Shown in pieces: positions 50,787 through 61,304 of a stretch of DNA of 64,000 nucleotides. The DNA is from Actinomycetes bacterium (GTDB taxonomy: Bacteria > Actinomycetota > Acidimicrobiia > Acidimicrobiales > RAAP-2), in contig JAKBNL010000014.1 of assembly GCA_021831035.1 (NCBI GenBank), positions 1-64,000 of the forward strand, read 5' to 3'. The position numbers and the translations under genes are program-made. Position 1 is the stretch's first letter. Each line of letters begins with the position of its first letter. The notes beneath the pieces were generated by a model that did not search any database, was not told the origin of the DNA, and was given only the letters and a program-made list of their open reading frames with translations.

Positions 50787-52961
50787 CTAGGAGCGGTGCA
50801 GGTACGACTCGTCGTCGGCCTCCACGAAGAGCCGCACCTCCGCGAGGGCCGCCGCGAGGGCCGCCCCGCCGGCCCCCACGAGCTCGGCCGCCTCGGCGCG
50901 GGCGGCCTCGACGAGGTCCCCGTCGCGCACCAGGTTCGCCAGGCGCAGGTCGCTGCGCCCCCGCTGGCGCGACCCGAGGAGGGTCCCCTCACCGCGCAGC
51001 TCGAGGTCGCGCGCCGCCAGGGCGAAGCCGTCGTTCGAGGCGACGAGGGCCGCGAGGCGCTCGGCGGCCTCCGCGCTCGGCGCCTCGCCCACCAGGTAGC
51101 ACCAGCTCGGCCGGTCCGAGCGGCCGACCCGCCCGCGCAGCTGGTGGAGCTGGGCCAGCCCGAAGCGCCACGCGTCCTCGATCACCACGACCGTCGCCTC
51201 GGGCACGTCGACCCCGACCTCGATCACCACCGTGGCGACCAACACGTCGAGGGTGCCCGCGCGCAGCGCCCCCATCGCCTCCTCCTTCTCGGCCCCGGGC
51301 ATCTGGCCGTGCACCAGCCCGACCCGCAGCCCCGCGAGCGGGCCCGCGGCCAGCCGGTCGCGCTCGGCCACGGCGCTCGCCGCGTCGAGCTTCTCGGACT
51401 CCTCCACGAGCGGACAGACCACGAAGGCGCGCCGCCCGGCCGCCGCCTCCTCGCGCACCCGCGCCCAGGCCGCGTCGGGGTCGTCGCGCAGCCAGTGGGT
51501 CTCGACCGGGCGGCGACCGGCGGGCAGCTCGTCGAGCACCGACTGGTCGAGGTCGCCGAAGAGCGTGAGGGCCGCGGTACGCGGGATGGGGGTCGCGGTC
51601 ATGACGAGCAGGTCCGGGTCGCGCCCCTCGGCGGAGCGCTCGCGGGCCGCCTCGATCAGGGCGGCCCGCTGGGCCACCCCGAAGCGGTGCTGCTCGTCGA
51701 CGACCACGAGCCCGAGGGCGCCGAAGCGCACCGTCGGCTCGAAGAGGGCGTGGGTGCCCACCACCACGTCGATCCCGCCCTCGGCCAGCGCCTCGCGCAC
51801 CGCGCGACGCTCGCGCGCGCCGAGGCGTCCGGTGAGCAGCCCCACCCGCAGGGCCCGGCGCCCCCCGAGGACCGCGCCGTCGTCCACCTCGAGCCCCGCG
51901 AGGTCGGCGCGCAAAGAGGCGGCGTGCTGCTCGGCCAGCACCTCGGTCGGGGCCACGAGCGCGCTCTGGCGTCCGCCCTCGCGCGCGCAGAGCATCGCGA
52001 GCAGCGCCACCGTGGTCTTGCCCGCGCCGACGTCGCCCTGGAGGAGCCGGTGCATCGGCCGGGGGGCGGCCAGGTCCGCCAGGATCGCCTCGGCGGCGCG
52101 GCGCTGGGCGCCGGTGAGGGCGAAGCGGTGGCCCGCGACGAAGCGCCCGACGAGGCTCGCCCCGCCCCCGAGGTCGCCGGTGAGGTCGGGGTGGGCGATT
52201 CCGGCGGCGTCGCGCTCGAGGCGTCGGCGTCGCTCGAGGCTCGCGACCTGCAGGCGCCAGAGCTCGTCGAAGGCGAGCCGGCGGCGCGCCGGCGACTCCC
52301 CCGCGGCCGTCTCGGGCCGGTGGATCCCCCGGTAGGCGGCGGTGCGCTCGATCAGCCCGTGCGCCGCGAGCCGCGCCGGGGTCAGGGGGTCGGCCAGGGG
52401 GCCGGCCCGGCGCAGCGACTGGTCCACCAGGTCGGCGACCTCCCAGCTCGCGAGCCCCTCGGCGCCCGAGGGGTAGACCGCGACGACCCGGCCGATCCGC
52501 TCGGGGTCGCGCACCCGTCCGGTCGGCTCGAGGACGACCTCGACGGTCGGGTTGGTCATCTGGCGGCGCCCCCGGTACTCCCCGAGCGCACCGAAGAAGA
52601 GCGCCCCCACCCCCACGCCGAGCTGGCGCTCGCGCCAGGGCTGGTTGAAGAAGACCACGTCCAGCGCGCTCGCCCCGTCACCCACGGTCACCTCGACCAT
52701 CGAGCGGCCCTGTCGGGTGCGCCGGGCGCGGGTGCGCACCACCTCGCCGTAGACGGCGGCCGTCTCGCCGACGGCCAGCTCGGCGAGGTCGACCCGTCGG
52801 CTGCGGTCGACGTAGCGGCGCGGGAACCACGAGAGCAGGTCGAGCACCGAGTCGATCCCCATCTCGGCGAGCGCCGCGCGCCGGCGCTCGCCGACCCCGT
52901 GGAGCCGCTCGACCGGGATCGCGGCCAGCTCGACCAGCGTGCGCCCGGGCGCGTCGCTCAC
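50787..52961 (-). CDS. recG: ATP-dependent DNA helicase RecG
   Basis: Regresses stalled replication forks. 724 residues: wedge (OB) domain about 50-170; Walker A LLQGDVGAGKTTVALLAML; DEQHRFGV (DEXH); motif V/VI near VVIEVGVDVPEATVVVIEDA and HQLRGRVGRSDR; C-terminal TRG-like segment DLELRGEGTLLGSRQRGRSD. GTG 52961 overlaps the fakA-like stop by four bases. Confidence 0.96.
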   Translation of the reverse strand: MSDAPGRTLVELAAIPVERLHGVGERRRAALAEMGIDSVLDLLSWFPRRYVDRSRRVDLAELAVGETAAVYGEVVRTRARRTRQGRSMVEVTVGDGASALDVVFFNQPWRERQLGVGVGALFFGALGEYRGRRQMTNPTVEVVLEPTGRVRDPERIGRVVAVYPSGAEGLASWEVADLVDQSLRRAGPLADPLTPARLAAHGLIERTAAYRGIHRPETAAGESPARRRLAFDELWRLQVASLERRRRLERDAAGIAHPDLTGDLGGGASLVGRFVAGHRFALTGAQRRAAEAILADLAAPRPMHRLLQGDVGAGKTTVALLAMLCAREGGRQSALVAPTEVLAEQHAASLRADLAGLEVDDGAVLGGRRALRVGLLTGRLGARERRAVREALAEGGIDVVVGTHALFEPTVRFGALGLVVVDEQHRFGVAQRAALIEAARERSAEGRDPDLLVMTATPIPRTAALTLFGDLDQSVLDELPAGRRPVETHWLRDDPDAAWARVREEAAAGRRAFVVCPLVEESEKLDAASAVAERDRLAAGPLAGLRVGLVHGQMPGAEKEEAMGALRAGTLDVLVATVVIEVGVDVPEATVVVIEDAWRFGLAQLHQLRGRVGRSDRPSWCYLVGEAPSAEAAERLAALVASNDGFALAARDLELRGEGTLLGSRQRGRSDLRLANLVRDGDLVEAARAEAAELVGAGGAALAAALAEVRLFVEADDESYLHRS

Positions 52962-54586
52962 TCGAGGCCGAGGTAGTACGGGTAGAGCGGCTGGCCCCCG
53001 TGGTGGACCTCGACCGCGAGGTGGGGGAACTCCTCGGCCAGGTAGTCGGTGATGCGCCGGGTGTTGGCCGGCGAGGCGCCGTCGCCCTCGATGAGGGTGA
53101 CGAGCTCGTGCTCGGGCGTGGCCAGGGCCGCGATCAGCGCCCGCGCCGCCCCCGACACCGAGTCGGCCACCGCGCGCACGCCCCCCGGCCCGAGCCCGAT
53201 CCAGTCGCCCCGGCGGATGGGACCGAGGGCGCACTCGGCGTCGCGCACGGCCCGGGTCACCTCGCCGGTGGTGACCTTCGCGGCCGAGGCGGCCATCGCC
53301 GCCGCGTTCTCCCCGGCCGAGGCCGCCGGGTCGTAGGCCAGCAGCGCCGCGAAGCCCTCGATGACCGAGTCGGTGGGCACCACGCGCACCACCTGGTCGA
53401 CGAGGTCGCCGACGCGCTCGGCCACCAGGCGCACGTTCGCGTTGTTGGGCAGGATCACCACCTCGGGCGAGCCGGTCGCGGCGACCGCCTTGACGAGGTC
53501 GGCCGTCGCCGGGTTCATCGACTGGCCCCCGGCCACGAGCTCGCGCACGCCGAGGGAGTAGAAGATCCGCCCGACGCCCTCGCCCACCACCACCGCCACC
53601 ACCGAGGTCGCCGGGGCCGGGGGGCGCGCCACCACCGGGAGCCGCTCGATCGTCGCCTCGCGCACCCAGCGCTCCTCGAGGACCTGGTCCGAGAGGTTCG
53701 TGACGCGGACCTCGCGCGGGCGACCCGCGTCGAGGGAGGCCTCGAGGGCCCCGCCGATGTCGTCGGTGTGGATGTGGCAGTTGTAGAGGCCCTGGCCGCC
53801 GACGATGACGATCGACTCGCCCAGCCCCGTCCAGACCTCGCGCAGGGCCGGGATGCGCGCGTCGTCCCCCTCGAGCAGGAACATCACCTCGTAGGTCGGC
53901 CCCACGTGGCCGGCGCCGACGACCTCGTGCACGTGCCGGGGCACCGACTCGAGCGGCGGTGGCGCGGGCGGCGCGTCGCCGGCCACCACGTGACACAGCG
54001 CGTGCAACAAGAGCACCAGGCCCGACCCCCCGGCGTCGACGACGCCGGCCTGGGCGAGCGCCGGGAGCTGCTCGGGCGTGCGGGCGAGCGCCTCGATCGC
54101 CTCGTCGCGCGCCGCGCGCACCAGCGCCGCGAGGTCGTCGGCGTGGGGGGCGGCGGCGCGCGCGGCCGCGCGGGCGATGGACAGGATCGTGCCCTCGACC
54201 GGGTGGACCACTGCCTGGCGGGCGAGATCGTCGGCGCGCGCCAGCGCCGCCGCGAGGGTCTTGGCGTCGAGGGCGTCGGCGTGGCCGACCTCCTCGACCA
54301 CCCCGCGCAGGATCTGGCTGAGGATGACCCCGGAGTTGCCGCGGGCGCCCATGAGCGACCCGTGGGCGATGGCCTGGCCGACGGCCTCGAGGGTCGCCCC
54401 CTCGCCCAGGCCCGCCAGGGCGATCGCGACGGACTCGACGGTCAGGGTCATGTTGGTCCCGGTGTCCCCGTCGGGCACCGGGTAGACGTTCAGCCGGTTC
54501 AGCACCTCGCGGTGGGCGCGCAGCAGCTCGAGGTAGGTGGCGACGACCTCGCGCAGGTCGCTCGCGCCGAGCGAGGTGGCAACCAC
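52958..54586 (-). CDS. DAK2-domain protein, FakA/YloV-like
   Basis: 542 residues. N-terminal DhaL/DAK2 domain with [16 protein letters not shown] (metal/ATP Asp residues) and [19 protein letters not shown], followed by DegV-like halves ([37 protein letters not shown]). FakA is the kinase that, with a FakB binding protein, phosphorylates fatty acids. Start GTG 54586 follows TAGCAT by 7 bases. Between rpmB and recG as in most Gram-positives. No FakB is encoded here. Confidence 0.9.
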   Translation of the reverse strand: MVATSLGASDLREVVATYLELLRAHREVLNRLNVYPVPDGDTGTNMTLTVESVAIALAGLGEGATLEAVGQAIAHGSLMGARGNSGVILSQILRGVVEEVGHADALDAKTLAAALARADDLARQAVVHPVEGTILSIARAAARAAAPHADDLAALVRAARDEAIEALARTPEQLPALAQAGVVDAGGSGLVLLLHALCHVVAGDAPPAPPPLESVPRHVHEVVGAGHVGPTYEVMFLLEGDDARIPALREVWTGLGESIVIVGGQGLYNCHIHTDDIGGALEASLDAGRPREVRVTNLSDQVLEERWVREATIERLPVVARPPAPATSVVAVVVGEGVGRIFYSLGVRELVAGGQSMNPATADLVKAVAATGSPEVVILPNNANVRLVAERVGDLVDQVVRVVPTDSVIEGFAALLAYDPAASAGENAAAMAASAAKVTTGEVTRAVRDAECALGPIRRGDWIGLGPGGVRAVADSVSGAARALIAALATPEHELVTLIEGDGASPANTRRITDYLAEEFPHLAVEVHHGGQPLYPYYLGLE

Positions 54587-54593
54587 GCCGCCG

Positions 54594-54603
54594 ATGCTAC
54601 AAT
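54594..54603. promoter_or_regulatory. Overlapping divergent -10 boxes for fakA-like and rpmB
   Basis: Minus-strand TAGCAT (54594-54599) serves the fakA-like gene; plus-strand TACAAT (54598-54603) serves rpmB. They share two base pairs, so RNA polymerase cannot occupy both at once. The rpmB transcript keeps a leader of about 45 nt with AAGGAGAA before ATG 54655. Confidence 0.5.
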
Positions 54604-54654
54604 GGACACCCTGTCGATCCGCCCCCCACCGGGGCCCCAAGGAGAACCCTCACC

Positions 54655-54858
54655 ATGGCGTCCGTCTGCGACCTCTGCGGCAAGAAGCCCTCGTTCGGGA
54701 TGAACGTGTCGTTCTCGCACCGTCGCACCAAGCGCCGGTGGAACCCGAACATCCAGCGCGTGCGCGCCCTGGTCGGGCGGACCCCCACGCACCTCAACGT
54801 GTGCACCGGCTGCCTGCGCTCGGGCAAGGTCGTCAAGCCCTCGCGCAGCACCCTCTAG
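54655..54858 (+). CDS. rpmB: 50S ribosomal protein L28
   Basis: 67 residues: [20 protein letters not shown], basic centre [14 protein letters not shown], and [14 protein letters not shown]. Two CxxC pairs mark the zinc-binding form. AAGGAGAA lies before ATG 54655. Convergent with thiL; stops are adjacent (54858/54859). Confidence 0.97.
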   Translation: MASVCDLCGKKPSFGMNVSFSHRRTKRRWNPNIQRVRALVGRTPTHLNVCTGCLRSGKVVKPSRSTL

Positions 54859-55803
54859 TCAGAGTCGGTGCTCGAAGCCCCGCCGCTCGAAGGGCGCACC
54901 CTCCAGGGTGCGCGTGCGCGCGTCGGCGACCACCTCACCCACCTCGATCGGCGCCGCTAGGCCACGCGCGGCGAAGACCTCGGCGAGCCGTCGCGGGTCG
55001 GGAGCCGCGACGAGCAGCTCGTAGTCCTCGCCGCCGCTGATCGCCTCGTCGAGTGTGGCCCCCGCGGCGACCGGCACCGACGCGAGCGTGAAGCCCACCC
55101 CCGAGGCGTCGGCCAGTCGGTGCAGGTCCAGGCCGAGGCCGTCCGAGAGGTCCATCATCGCGTGCGCCCCGGCGCCGCGCGCGGCCCGACCCTCGGCGAG
55201 CAGCGGGCGGGGTCGGCGGTGCGCGAGCACCGACGGGTCGTCGAGCCCGACCCCCTCGCGCCGTCGGCGCAGGCCGGCGGCCGAGCGGCCCAGTGGTCCG
55301 GTGACGAACAGCCGGTCCCCCGCCCGGGCCCCGGAGCGGCGCACGGCGCCGGCGCCCGGGCACTCCCCGATGACCGTCACCGCGACCGCCAGCTCGGCGC
55401 CGCGCGAGAGGTCGCCGCCCACCACCGGGCAGCGTGAGGCGGCCGCCGCGGCGGCGGCGCCCTCGTGCAGCGCCTCGAGGTCGGTCCCCGGCGGCGCGGT
55501 GACCGCGAGGACCAGGGCGCGCGCCAGCGCCCCCATCGCCGCGAGGTCGCTCAGGGCGGCCGCGACGGCCTTGTAGCCGAGGTCGGCCACCGAGAAGAGG
55601 CCCAGATCGAGGTGGACCCCGGCGACGGCCACGTCGGTCGAGACCACGACCTGTCCGACCAGGGGGCGCAGGATCGCCGCGTCGTCGCCGACGAACAGTT
55701 CGCCGCGCGCCGGGGAGCCGGGGCCCACGATTTTCGCTATACGCTCGAGGACGTCATCCTCGCGCCGGTCACGTTCTCTGGTTGGGTCGGTCGGTGCGGT
55801 CAT
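54859..55803 (-). CDS. thiL: Thiamine-monophosphate kinase
   Basis: Makes thiamine diphosphate from thiamine phosphate. 314 residues. ELFVGDDAAILRPL, STDVAVAGVHLDL, ALSDLAAMGALARALV, VGGDLSRG, and MMDLSDGLGLDLHRL with GGEDYELLVAAP are standard ThiL motifs. ATG 55803; a longer open frame upstream is non-coding. Divergent from pckG. Confidence 0.94.
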   Translation of the reverse strand: MTAPTDPTRERDRREDDVLERIAKIVGPGSPARGELFVGDDAAILRPLVGQVVVSTDVAVAGVHLDLGLFSVADLGYKAVAAALSDLAAMGALARALVLAVTAPPGTDLEALHEGAAAAAAASRCPVVGGDLSRGAELAVAVTVIGECPGAGAVRRSGARAGDRLFVTGPLGRSAAGLRRRREGVGLDDPSVLAHRRPRPLLAEGRAARGAGAHAMMDLSDGLGLDLHRLADASGVGFTLASVPVAAGATLDEAISGGEDYELLVAAPDPRRLAEVFAARGLAAPIEVGEVVADARTRTLEGAPFERRGFEHRL

Positions 55804-55860
55804 GACGGGCAGTGCGACGCGCCGTAACCCCGCGGCGCCCGGACGGTAGACGAGGGAGCC

Positions 55861-57651
55861 GTGGCGTACCCAACCAAGAACAAGAAGCTCATCGAGTGGG
55901 TCGAGGAAGTGGCCAGGCTCACGACGCCCGATCGTATCCACTGGTGCGACGGCTCGGCCGAGGAGTACGACGCCCTCTGCACGCTGCTCGTGGACAACGG
56001 GACCTTCACCCAGCTCTCCGAGGCCAAGCGGCCCCACAGCTACTACGCGGCCTCCGACCCGGGCGACGTGGCGCGCGTCGAGGACCGCACCTTCATCTGC
56101 TCCGAGCGTGAGGTCGACGCCGGGCCGACCAACAACTGGCGCGACCCGGCCGAGATGCGCGCCACCCTGAACGGCCTCTTCGCGGGCTCGATGCGCGGGC
56201 GCACGATGTACGTGGTGCCCTTCTCGATGGGTCCGCTCGGCTCGGCCATCTCGCACATCGGGGTGGAGATCACCGACTCGGCCTACGTCGCGGTCTCGAT
56301 GCGGATCATGACCCGCATGGGCCAGGGCGCGCTCGAGGTGCTCGGCGACACCGGGGAGTTCGTGCCCTGCCTGCACTCGGTGGGGATGCCGCTCGCCCCG
56401 GGCCAGGCCGACGTGGCGTGGCCCTGCGACGCCGAGAACAAGTACATCGTCCACTTCCCCGAGACCCGCGAGATCGTCTCGTACGGCTCGGGCTATGGCG
56501 GCAACGCCCTGCTGGGCAAGAAGTGCTTCGCGCTGCGCATCGCCTCGGTGCTGGCGCGCGACGACGGCTGGCTGGCCGAGCACATGCTCATCATCAAGCT
56601 GACCAACCCCCAGGGCGAGGCCCGCTACGTCACCGGGGCCTTCCCGAGCGCGTGCGGCAAGACGAACCTCGCGATGATGGTCCCCACCCTGCCCGGGTGG
56701 AAGGTGGAGACGATCGGCGACGACATCTGCTGGATGAAGCCCGGCCCCGACGGCCGGCTCTACGCGATCAACCCCGAGGCCGGCTTCTTCGGCGTCGCGC
56801 CGGGCACCAACATGGAGACCAACCCCAACGCGATGCTGTCGGTCCAGGCCAACACCATCTTCACCAACACCGCGCTCACCGCCGACGGCGACGTGTGGTG
56901 GGAGGGGATGGGCGAGCCGCCCGCCGGGCTCACCGACTGGCGCGGCCAGCCCTGGAGCGCCGCGACGGGCACGCCCGCGGCCCACCCGAACTCACGCTTC
57001 ACCGCCCCGGCGTCCCAGGACCCGGCCATCGCGCCCGAGTGGGAGGACCCGGCCGGCGTGCCGATCGACGCCGTCTTGTTCGGCGGGCGGCGCGCCAGCG
57101 TGGTGCCGCTCGTCTTCCAGGCCCGCGACTGGGCCCACGGGGTCTTCCTGGGCTCGATCATGGCCAGCGAGACGACGGCCGCCGCCACGGGCGCGGTGGG
57201 CAACCTGCGCCGCGACCCCTTCGCGATGCTGCCCTTCTGCGGCTACAACATGGCCGACTACTGGGGCCACTGGCTCTCCTTCGCCGAGCGCTTCGACGAG
57301 GCCGCCCTGCCCAAGGTCTTCTACGTCAACTGGTTCCGCAAGGGGTCGGACGGGAAGTTCCTCTGGCCGGGCTACGGCGACAACTCGCGGGTCCTCGAGT
57401 GGGTCTTCGAGCGCACGGCCGGACGCGGCGAGGCCGTCGAGACCCCGATCGGCTACCTGCCCGCCCCCGGGGCCATCGACACCACGGGGCTGGCGCTCGA
57501 CGCCGCGACGATGGACGAGCTGTTGCGCGTCGACCTCGAGGAGTGGAGGGCCGAGGTGCCCCTCATCCGCGAGCACTACGCCCAGTTCGGCGACCGCCTG
57601 CCGGGCGCCCTCGCCGCCGAGGTCGACGCGCTGGAGTCGCGCCTGGCCTAG
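55861..57651 (+). CDS. pckG: GTP-dependent phosphoenolpyruvate carboxykinase
   Basis: Interconverts oxaloacetate + GTP and PEP + GDP + CO2. 596 residues. Active Cys and P-loop in [17 protein letters not shown], metal Asp in [14 protein letters not shown] loop [14 protein letters not shown], and [15 protein letters not shown]. The form is PckG type, unlike ATP-PEPCK. GTG 55861; GAGGGAGCC lies just before it. The 3' end is one base from ndh (57653). Confidence 0.97.
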   Translation: MAYPTKNKKLIEWVEEVARLTTPDRIHWCDGSAEEYDALCTLLVDNGTFTQLSEAKRPHSYYAASDPGDVARVEDRTFICSEREVDAGPTNNWRDPAEMRATLNGLFAGSMRGRTMYVVPFSMGPLGSAISHIGVEITDSAYVAVSMRIMTRMGQGALEVLGDTGEFVPCLHSVGMPLAPGQADVAWPCDAENKYIVHFPETREIVSYGSGYGGNALLGKKCFALRIASVLARDDGWLAEHMLIIKLTNPQGEARYVTGAFPSACGKTNLAMMVPTLPGWKVETIGDDICWMKPGPDGRLYAINPEAGFFGVAPGTNMETNPNAMLSVQANTIFTNTALTADGDVWWEGMGEPPAGLTDWRGQPWSAATGTPAAHPNSRFTAPASQDPAIAPEWEDPAGVPIDAVLFGGRRASVVPLVFQARDWAHGVFLGSIMASETTAAATGAVGNLRRDPFAMLPFCGYNMADYWGHWLSFAERFDEAALPKVFYVNWFRKGSDGKFLWPGYGDNSRVLEWVFERTAGRGEAVETPIGYLPAPGAIDTTGLALDAATMDELLRVDLEEWRAEVPLIREHYAQFGDRLPGALAAEVDALESRLA

Positions 57652-57652
57652 G

Positions 57653-58975
57653 TCAGTCGGCCGTCTCGGCGTCGGCGACGATGAGCCGCGGTCCCGAGGG
57701 CCAGTCGAAGTAGCGCCACGTCCAGTTGATCATCACCCGCAGCTTGTTGCGAAAGCCCACGAGGTACCACAGGTGCAGGCCCAGCCACGCCAGCCAGCCC
57801 ACGGTGCCGCGGATCACCCCGGCGTGGGGCAGCTTCGCCACGGCCGCCCGGCGCCCGATGGTCGCCATGATCCCCTTGTCGCGGTAGCGCAGCGGCTCGC
57901 TCGCCCGGCCCTCGAGGACCGCGAGCACCTGGCGGGCCGCGTGCCGGCCCGACTGGATCGCCACCGGCGCGAGCTGGGGCAGGTAGCCCCCGGACCCGTC
58001 GGGGATGGCCGCCGCGTCCCCGGCCGCCCAGACGCCCTCGTCCCCCTCGACGCGCAGGTCGCCCCCGACCACCGCCCGCCCGCCGGGCCCCCGCGGCCCC
58101 TCCAGCCGGCCCGCCAGGGTCCCCGCGGCCGTCACCCCGGCGGCCCAGACGACCGCGGCGGCGGCCCAGCTCTCGCCGTCGGCGAAGCGGATCGAGCGCG
58201 GCCCGACCTCGACGACCGAGCGGCCGAACTCCACCTCGACGCCCATCGACTCGAGCTCGCGCTTGGCGTACCTGGCGGCCGACTCGGGGAAGGCGGTGAG
58301 CAGGCGCGGCGCCAGGTCGACCAGCACCACGCGCACGCTCGAGGGGTCGAGGTGCAGGCCGTCGCGGCGGATCACGATCCCGATGAGCTCGCTCAGCGCC
58401 CCGGCCGTCTCCACGCCCGTCGGGCCGCCGCCCACCACGACGAAGTTGAGCGCGACCGACGAGCGCTCGGCGGCCACGTCGGCCTCCTCGAGGGCGAGCA
58501 GGAGTCGGTTGCGCAATCGGCGGGCGTCGGCCAGCGAGTACAGCGGCAGCGCGTGGCGGGCGGCGCCGGGGATGTCGAAGTACGACGCGGTGGCCCCGGT
58601 CGTGACGATCACGTGGTCGTAGGCGAGCTCGCTCCCGTCGTCGAGCACCACCCGATGACGGGCGCGGTCGAGGTCGGCGACGGTGCCGTGGCGGAAGCGG
58701 ATGTTGTCGGCGTGGCCGAAGATCGTGCGGATCGGGTAGGCCACGTCGGCCGGCTCGAGGCCGGCCGTGGCGACCTGGTAGAGCAGGGGCAAGAACGTGT
58801 GGAAGTTGTGGCGGTCGACGATCGTCACGCGCACCGGCCGGTTGGCCAGCTGGCGGGCCGCCGAGACCCCGGCGAAGCCGCCGCCGACGATCACGACGTG
58901 GGGCCACTCCACGGGCACGCGGGGCGGACGGGACACGGGGGAGGTCGCCATAGCCCGGGCCAGCATAGGGCTCAC
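57653..58975 (-). CDS. ndh: Type II NADH:quinone oxidoreductase
   Basis: Non-pumping respiratory NADH dehydrogenase. 440 residues. FAD loop VIVGGGFAGVSAARQLA, NAD loop FVVVGGGPTGVETAGAL, and WAAGDAAAIPDGSGGYLPQL near the isoalloxazine. C-terminal amphipathic/hydrophobic part TVGWLAWLGLHLWYLVGF anchors it at the inner membrane face. GTG 58975 overlaps the MFS stop by four bases; ATG 58951 is a second choice. Confidence 0.94.
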   Translation of the reverse strand: MSPMLARAMATSPVSRPPRVPVEWPHVVIVGGGFAGVSAARQLANRPVRVTIVDRHNFHTFLPLLYQVATAGLEPADVAYPIRTIFGHADNIRFRHGTVADLDRARHRVVLDDGSELAYDHVIVTTGATASYFDIPGAARHALPLYSLADARRLRNRLLLALEEADVAAERSSVALNFVVVGGGPTGVETAGALSELIGIVIRRDGLHLDPSSVRVVLVDLAPRLLTAFPESAARYAKRELESMGVEVEFGRSVVEVGPRSIRFADGESWAAAAVVWAAGVTAAGTLAGRLEGPRGPGGRAVVGGDLRVEGDEGVWAAGDAAAIPDGSGGYLPQLAPVAIQSGRHAARQVLAVLEGRASEPLRYRDKGIMATIGRRAAVAKLPHAGVIRGTVGWLAWLGLHLWYLVGFRNKLRVMINWTWRYFDWPSGPRLIVADAETAD

Positions 58976-60273
58976 TCGCGCGCGGACCCCCGACGTCCGA
59001 TCGGGTAGGCGAGCGCCGCGAACAGGGTGAGCACGGCGAGGACCCGGTCACCGACCCCGAAGCGCAGGGCCACCCCGACCGGGATCAGCGCCCCGACGAC
59101 CCAGGCCAGCTGCTGGCGCACCGCGAAGCGCGCGAAGGTGCGGCCCTGGGCCCCGGGCGCCACGTGGCGCTGGGTGATCGAGTCGAAGCTCGGCTGGGCG
59201 ACGGCGGCGGTGGCGCCGAGCCAGCCGGCCAGCGCCACCTGGGCCGCGAGGTCGGGGTGGGTGGAGGCGACGAGCGCGCCGAGGCCCGTCGCGAGCAGCG
59301 CCAGGGTGAGCAGCGTCGACTCGCCCAGCCGCCGCCGCACCCGGGTCACCAGGGCGAGGCCCCCCAGCGAGCCCACGCCCGAGAGCAGGAGGGCGGTCGC
59401 GTACCAGCCGAGGGCCGCCGACTCGCGCCGCAGGCCGAAGGCGAGCAGGAACGTGGCGAAGCCCACGGCGAAGCGCATCACCGCCGCCGCGCCGAGTCCC
59501 CAGGCCACCTCGCCCTCGCCCAGGGGATTGAGGGCGTGGCGGTCTCGCTCGCGCTGGGTGAGCCGGTCCACCGACTCGCGCACCGCGGCGCTGGGCCGGC
59601 GTAGCCGCACGCTGGCGACGGTGGCGACGGCGTAGACCAGCGAGGCCACGACGAGCACGCTCACCGCGCCGATCCCCTTGAGCAGTCCCGCCCCGACCGA
59701 GCCGGCGACGAAGCCCCCGACCGTGCCGAGCAGGGTGAGCTGCGCGTTGAACCCGGCGTAGCCGGGCTCGGCGTGCGCCCCCTGGGCCGGCCAGCCGGCG
59801 TCGTCGACGGGCAGCGCGTGCTCCTTGAACTGGTCGGTGCGGGCCATCTCGGGCACGAGCGCGCCCCGGGTCACCACGTAGAGCTTCGACGACACGAGCA
59901 GCAAGAAGGCCAGCGGGAAGAGCCACAGCGAGCTCAGGTTCTGGGCCATGAGCCAGCACAGCGCGACGCGCGCGCCGGCCGAGAGGGCCACGAGCACGCG
60001 CCGTCCGTTGGTCGAGCGGTCGATGAGGGGCCCGAGCAGGGGCGAGACGACGGCGAAGGGCGCGATGGTCAGCACCAGGTAGAGCAGGACCTTGCTCTTG
60101 GCCTCGTCGGGCGAGACCGAGAAGAAGAGGGAGCCGGCCAGCGAGACCGTCACCATGGTGTCGCCGGCCATCATGAGCACGTGGACCAGGGCGAGGCGAC
60201 CGAAGGCCGTCGACTGGTCGAAGAGGTCCAGTGCGGAGGCCCGCGCCAGGGTCAGGAATCCGCGGGCCCGCAC
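58972..60273 (-). CDS. MFS transporter
   Basis: About 433 residues with roughly twelve hydrophobic helices (LALVHVLMMAGDTMVTV, VLLYLVLTIAPFAVVSPLLG, LLLSGVGSLGGLALVTRVRR). Loop 2-3 has the PLIDRSTNGRR version of motif A. Start GTG 60273 is preferred because TACGCT lies 7 bases upstream; GTG 60291 is possible. Coupled to ndh by a four-base overlap. Substrate unknown. Confidence 0.85.
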   Translation of the reverse strand: MRARGFLTLARASALDLFDQSTAFGRLALVHVLMMAGDTMVTVSLAGSLFFSVSPDEAKSKVLLYLVLTIAPFAVVSPLLGPLIDRSTNGRRVLVALSAGARVALCWLMAQNLSSLWLFPLAFLLLVSSKLYVVTRGALVPEMARTDQFKEHALPVDDAGWPAQGAHAEPGYAGFNAQLTLLGTVGGFVAGSVGAGLLKGIGAVSVLVVASLVYAVATVASVRLRRPSAAVRESVDRLTQRERDRHALNPLGEGEVAWGLGAAAVMRFAVGFATFLLAFGLRRESAALGWYATALLLSGVGSLGGLALVTRVRRRLGESTLLTLALLATGLGALVASTHPDLAAQVALAGWLGATAAVAQPSFDSITQRHVAPGAQGRTFARFAVRQQLAWVVGALIPVGVALRFGVGDRVLAVLTLFAALAYPIGRRGSARE

Positions 60274-60280
60274 GACCCCG

Positions 60281-60286
60281 AGCGTA
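60281..60286 (-). promoter_or_regulatory. -10 hexamer of MFS-ndh transcript
   Basis: TACGCT on the minus strand, 7 bases before GTG 60273. Confidence 0.45.
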
Positions 60287-60308
60287 GACACGCCCCGGCG
60301 GCGTCGGG

Positions 60309-60659
60309 TTAGTTCGAGTGACAGCCCCAGCGCTCGACGTAGGCGGGCAGCCGCCCGGCGACGCAGTACGTGGCCCGGTCGGCGTTGACCCAGCGCGCGG
60401 CGGCGGCGTCGTAGCGCACGACCTCGGTCACGCTCACCTCAGCCACGCCGCTGCCCACGGTCATCCAGAGGTAGCCGAACCCGTCCGAACAGCCGAACGA
60501 CTGCACGCTGTCCACGCCGGAGTAGGCGGCCACCATCGCCGCGGCGCTGCACGGCGCCGCGACGGGGGCGGCGCTCGTCGAGCACGTGGCCCGCGACGCG
60601 GCGAGCGCGAGGCCCGCCGCCAGCACCACGCCGAGCAGGACGCGTGAACCGGTGCCCAT
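60309..60659 (-). CDS. Small secreted Cys-containing protein
   Basis: 116 residues. N-terminal signal GSRVLLGVVLAAGLALAASR ends near residue 22. Five cysteines remain in the mature part (C26, C37, SFGCSDG, TYCVAG, WGCHSN), enough for two disulfides. No family recognised. ATG 60659; upstream overlaps nothing. Function unknown. Confidence 0.65.
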   Translation of the reverse strand: MGTGSRVLLGVVLAAGLALAASRATCSTSAAPVAAPCSAAAMVAAYSGVDSVQSFGCSDGFGYLWMTVGSGVAEVSVTEVVRYDAAAARWVNADRATYCVAGRLPAYVERWGCHSN

Positions 60660-60686
60660 ACCCGTAGTTCACCACAGCCGGTCGGG

Positions 60687-61298
60687 CTAGCGGGGCAGCA
60701 GCTCGAAGAAGACCGCCGACATCGTCTTCTCCCACTCCCCCTCGTCGACCGGGTCGATCGAGACGTCGTCGAGGGAGCGGCCGAAGATGACGATCTGGAA
60801 GAGGACCGCGAGCGCCCCCGCGCTCAGGTCCTCGCGCAGCCACCCCCGGGACTGGGCCCGCTCGATGGTGTGGCGCACCTCCGACGACAGCCGGGCCTGG
60901 GTCTGGCCGATGAGCATCCGCAGTCGCGGTCGGGTCGAGGCGGCGGCCACGATGCGCACCCGCGTGGCGCGCCGGTGGCGCCGGGCCGTCCCCAGCGACA
61001 CGCTGGCGACGATGGGCTGCATGATCGAGACGAACTCCTCGAAGGTCGTCGCCTGGTCGACGCCCTCGCGGAAGAGGGCGATGTCCTCTTCGACCAGGCG
61101 GGCGAAGATCATGTCGTAGGCGGCGTCGATGACGCCCTCGCGCGATCCGAAGTGGTGGTAGACCGAACCGTAGTTGATGCCGGTCGCCTCGCACACCTCC
61201 GGGATGCGGATCAGCGACTCGTCGCCGGTCATCAGGCGCTCGGCCACCGCGTCGAGGACCGCCTGCATCACGGGGCCCGATCGGCTCTGTTTGGCCAT
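60687..61298 (-). CDS. TetR-family transcriptional regulator
   Basis: 203 residues. N-terminal HTH with IPEVCEATGINYGSVYHHFG and REGVIDAAYDMIF; C-terminal ligand domain all helical. ATG 61298 has TACAGT at 6 bases, a leaderless start. Divergent from a flavin reductase that it may control. Confidence 0.92.
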   Translation of the reverse strand: MAKQSRSGPVMQAVLDAVAERLMTGDESLIRIPEVCEATGINYGSVYHHFGSREGVIDAAYDMIFARLVEEDIALFREGVDQATTFEEFVSIMQPIVASVSLGTARRHRRATRVRIVAAASTRPRLRMLIGQTQARLSSEVRHTIERAQSRGWLREDLSAGALAVLFQIVIFGRSLDDVSIDPVDEGEWEKTMSAVFFELLPR

Positions 61299-61304
61299 GG
61301 TTCA

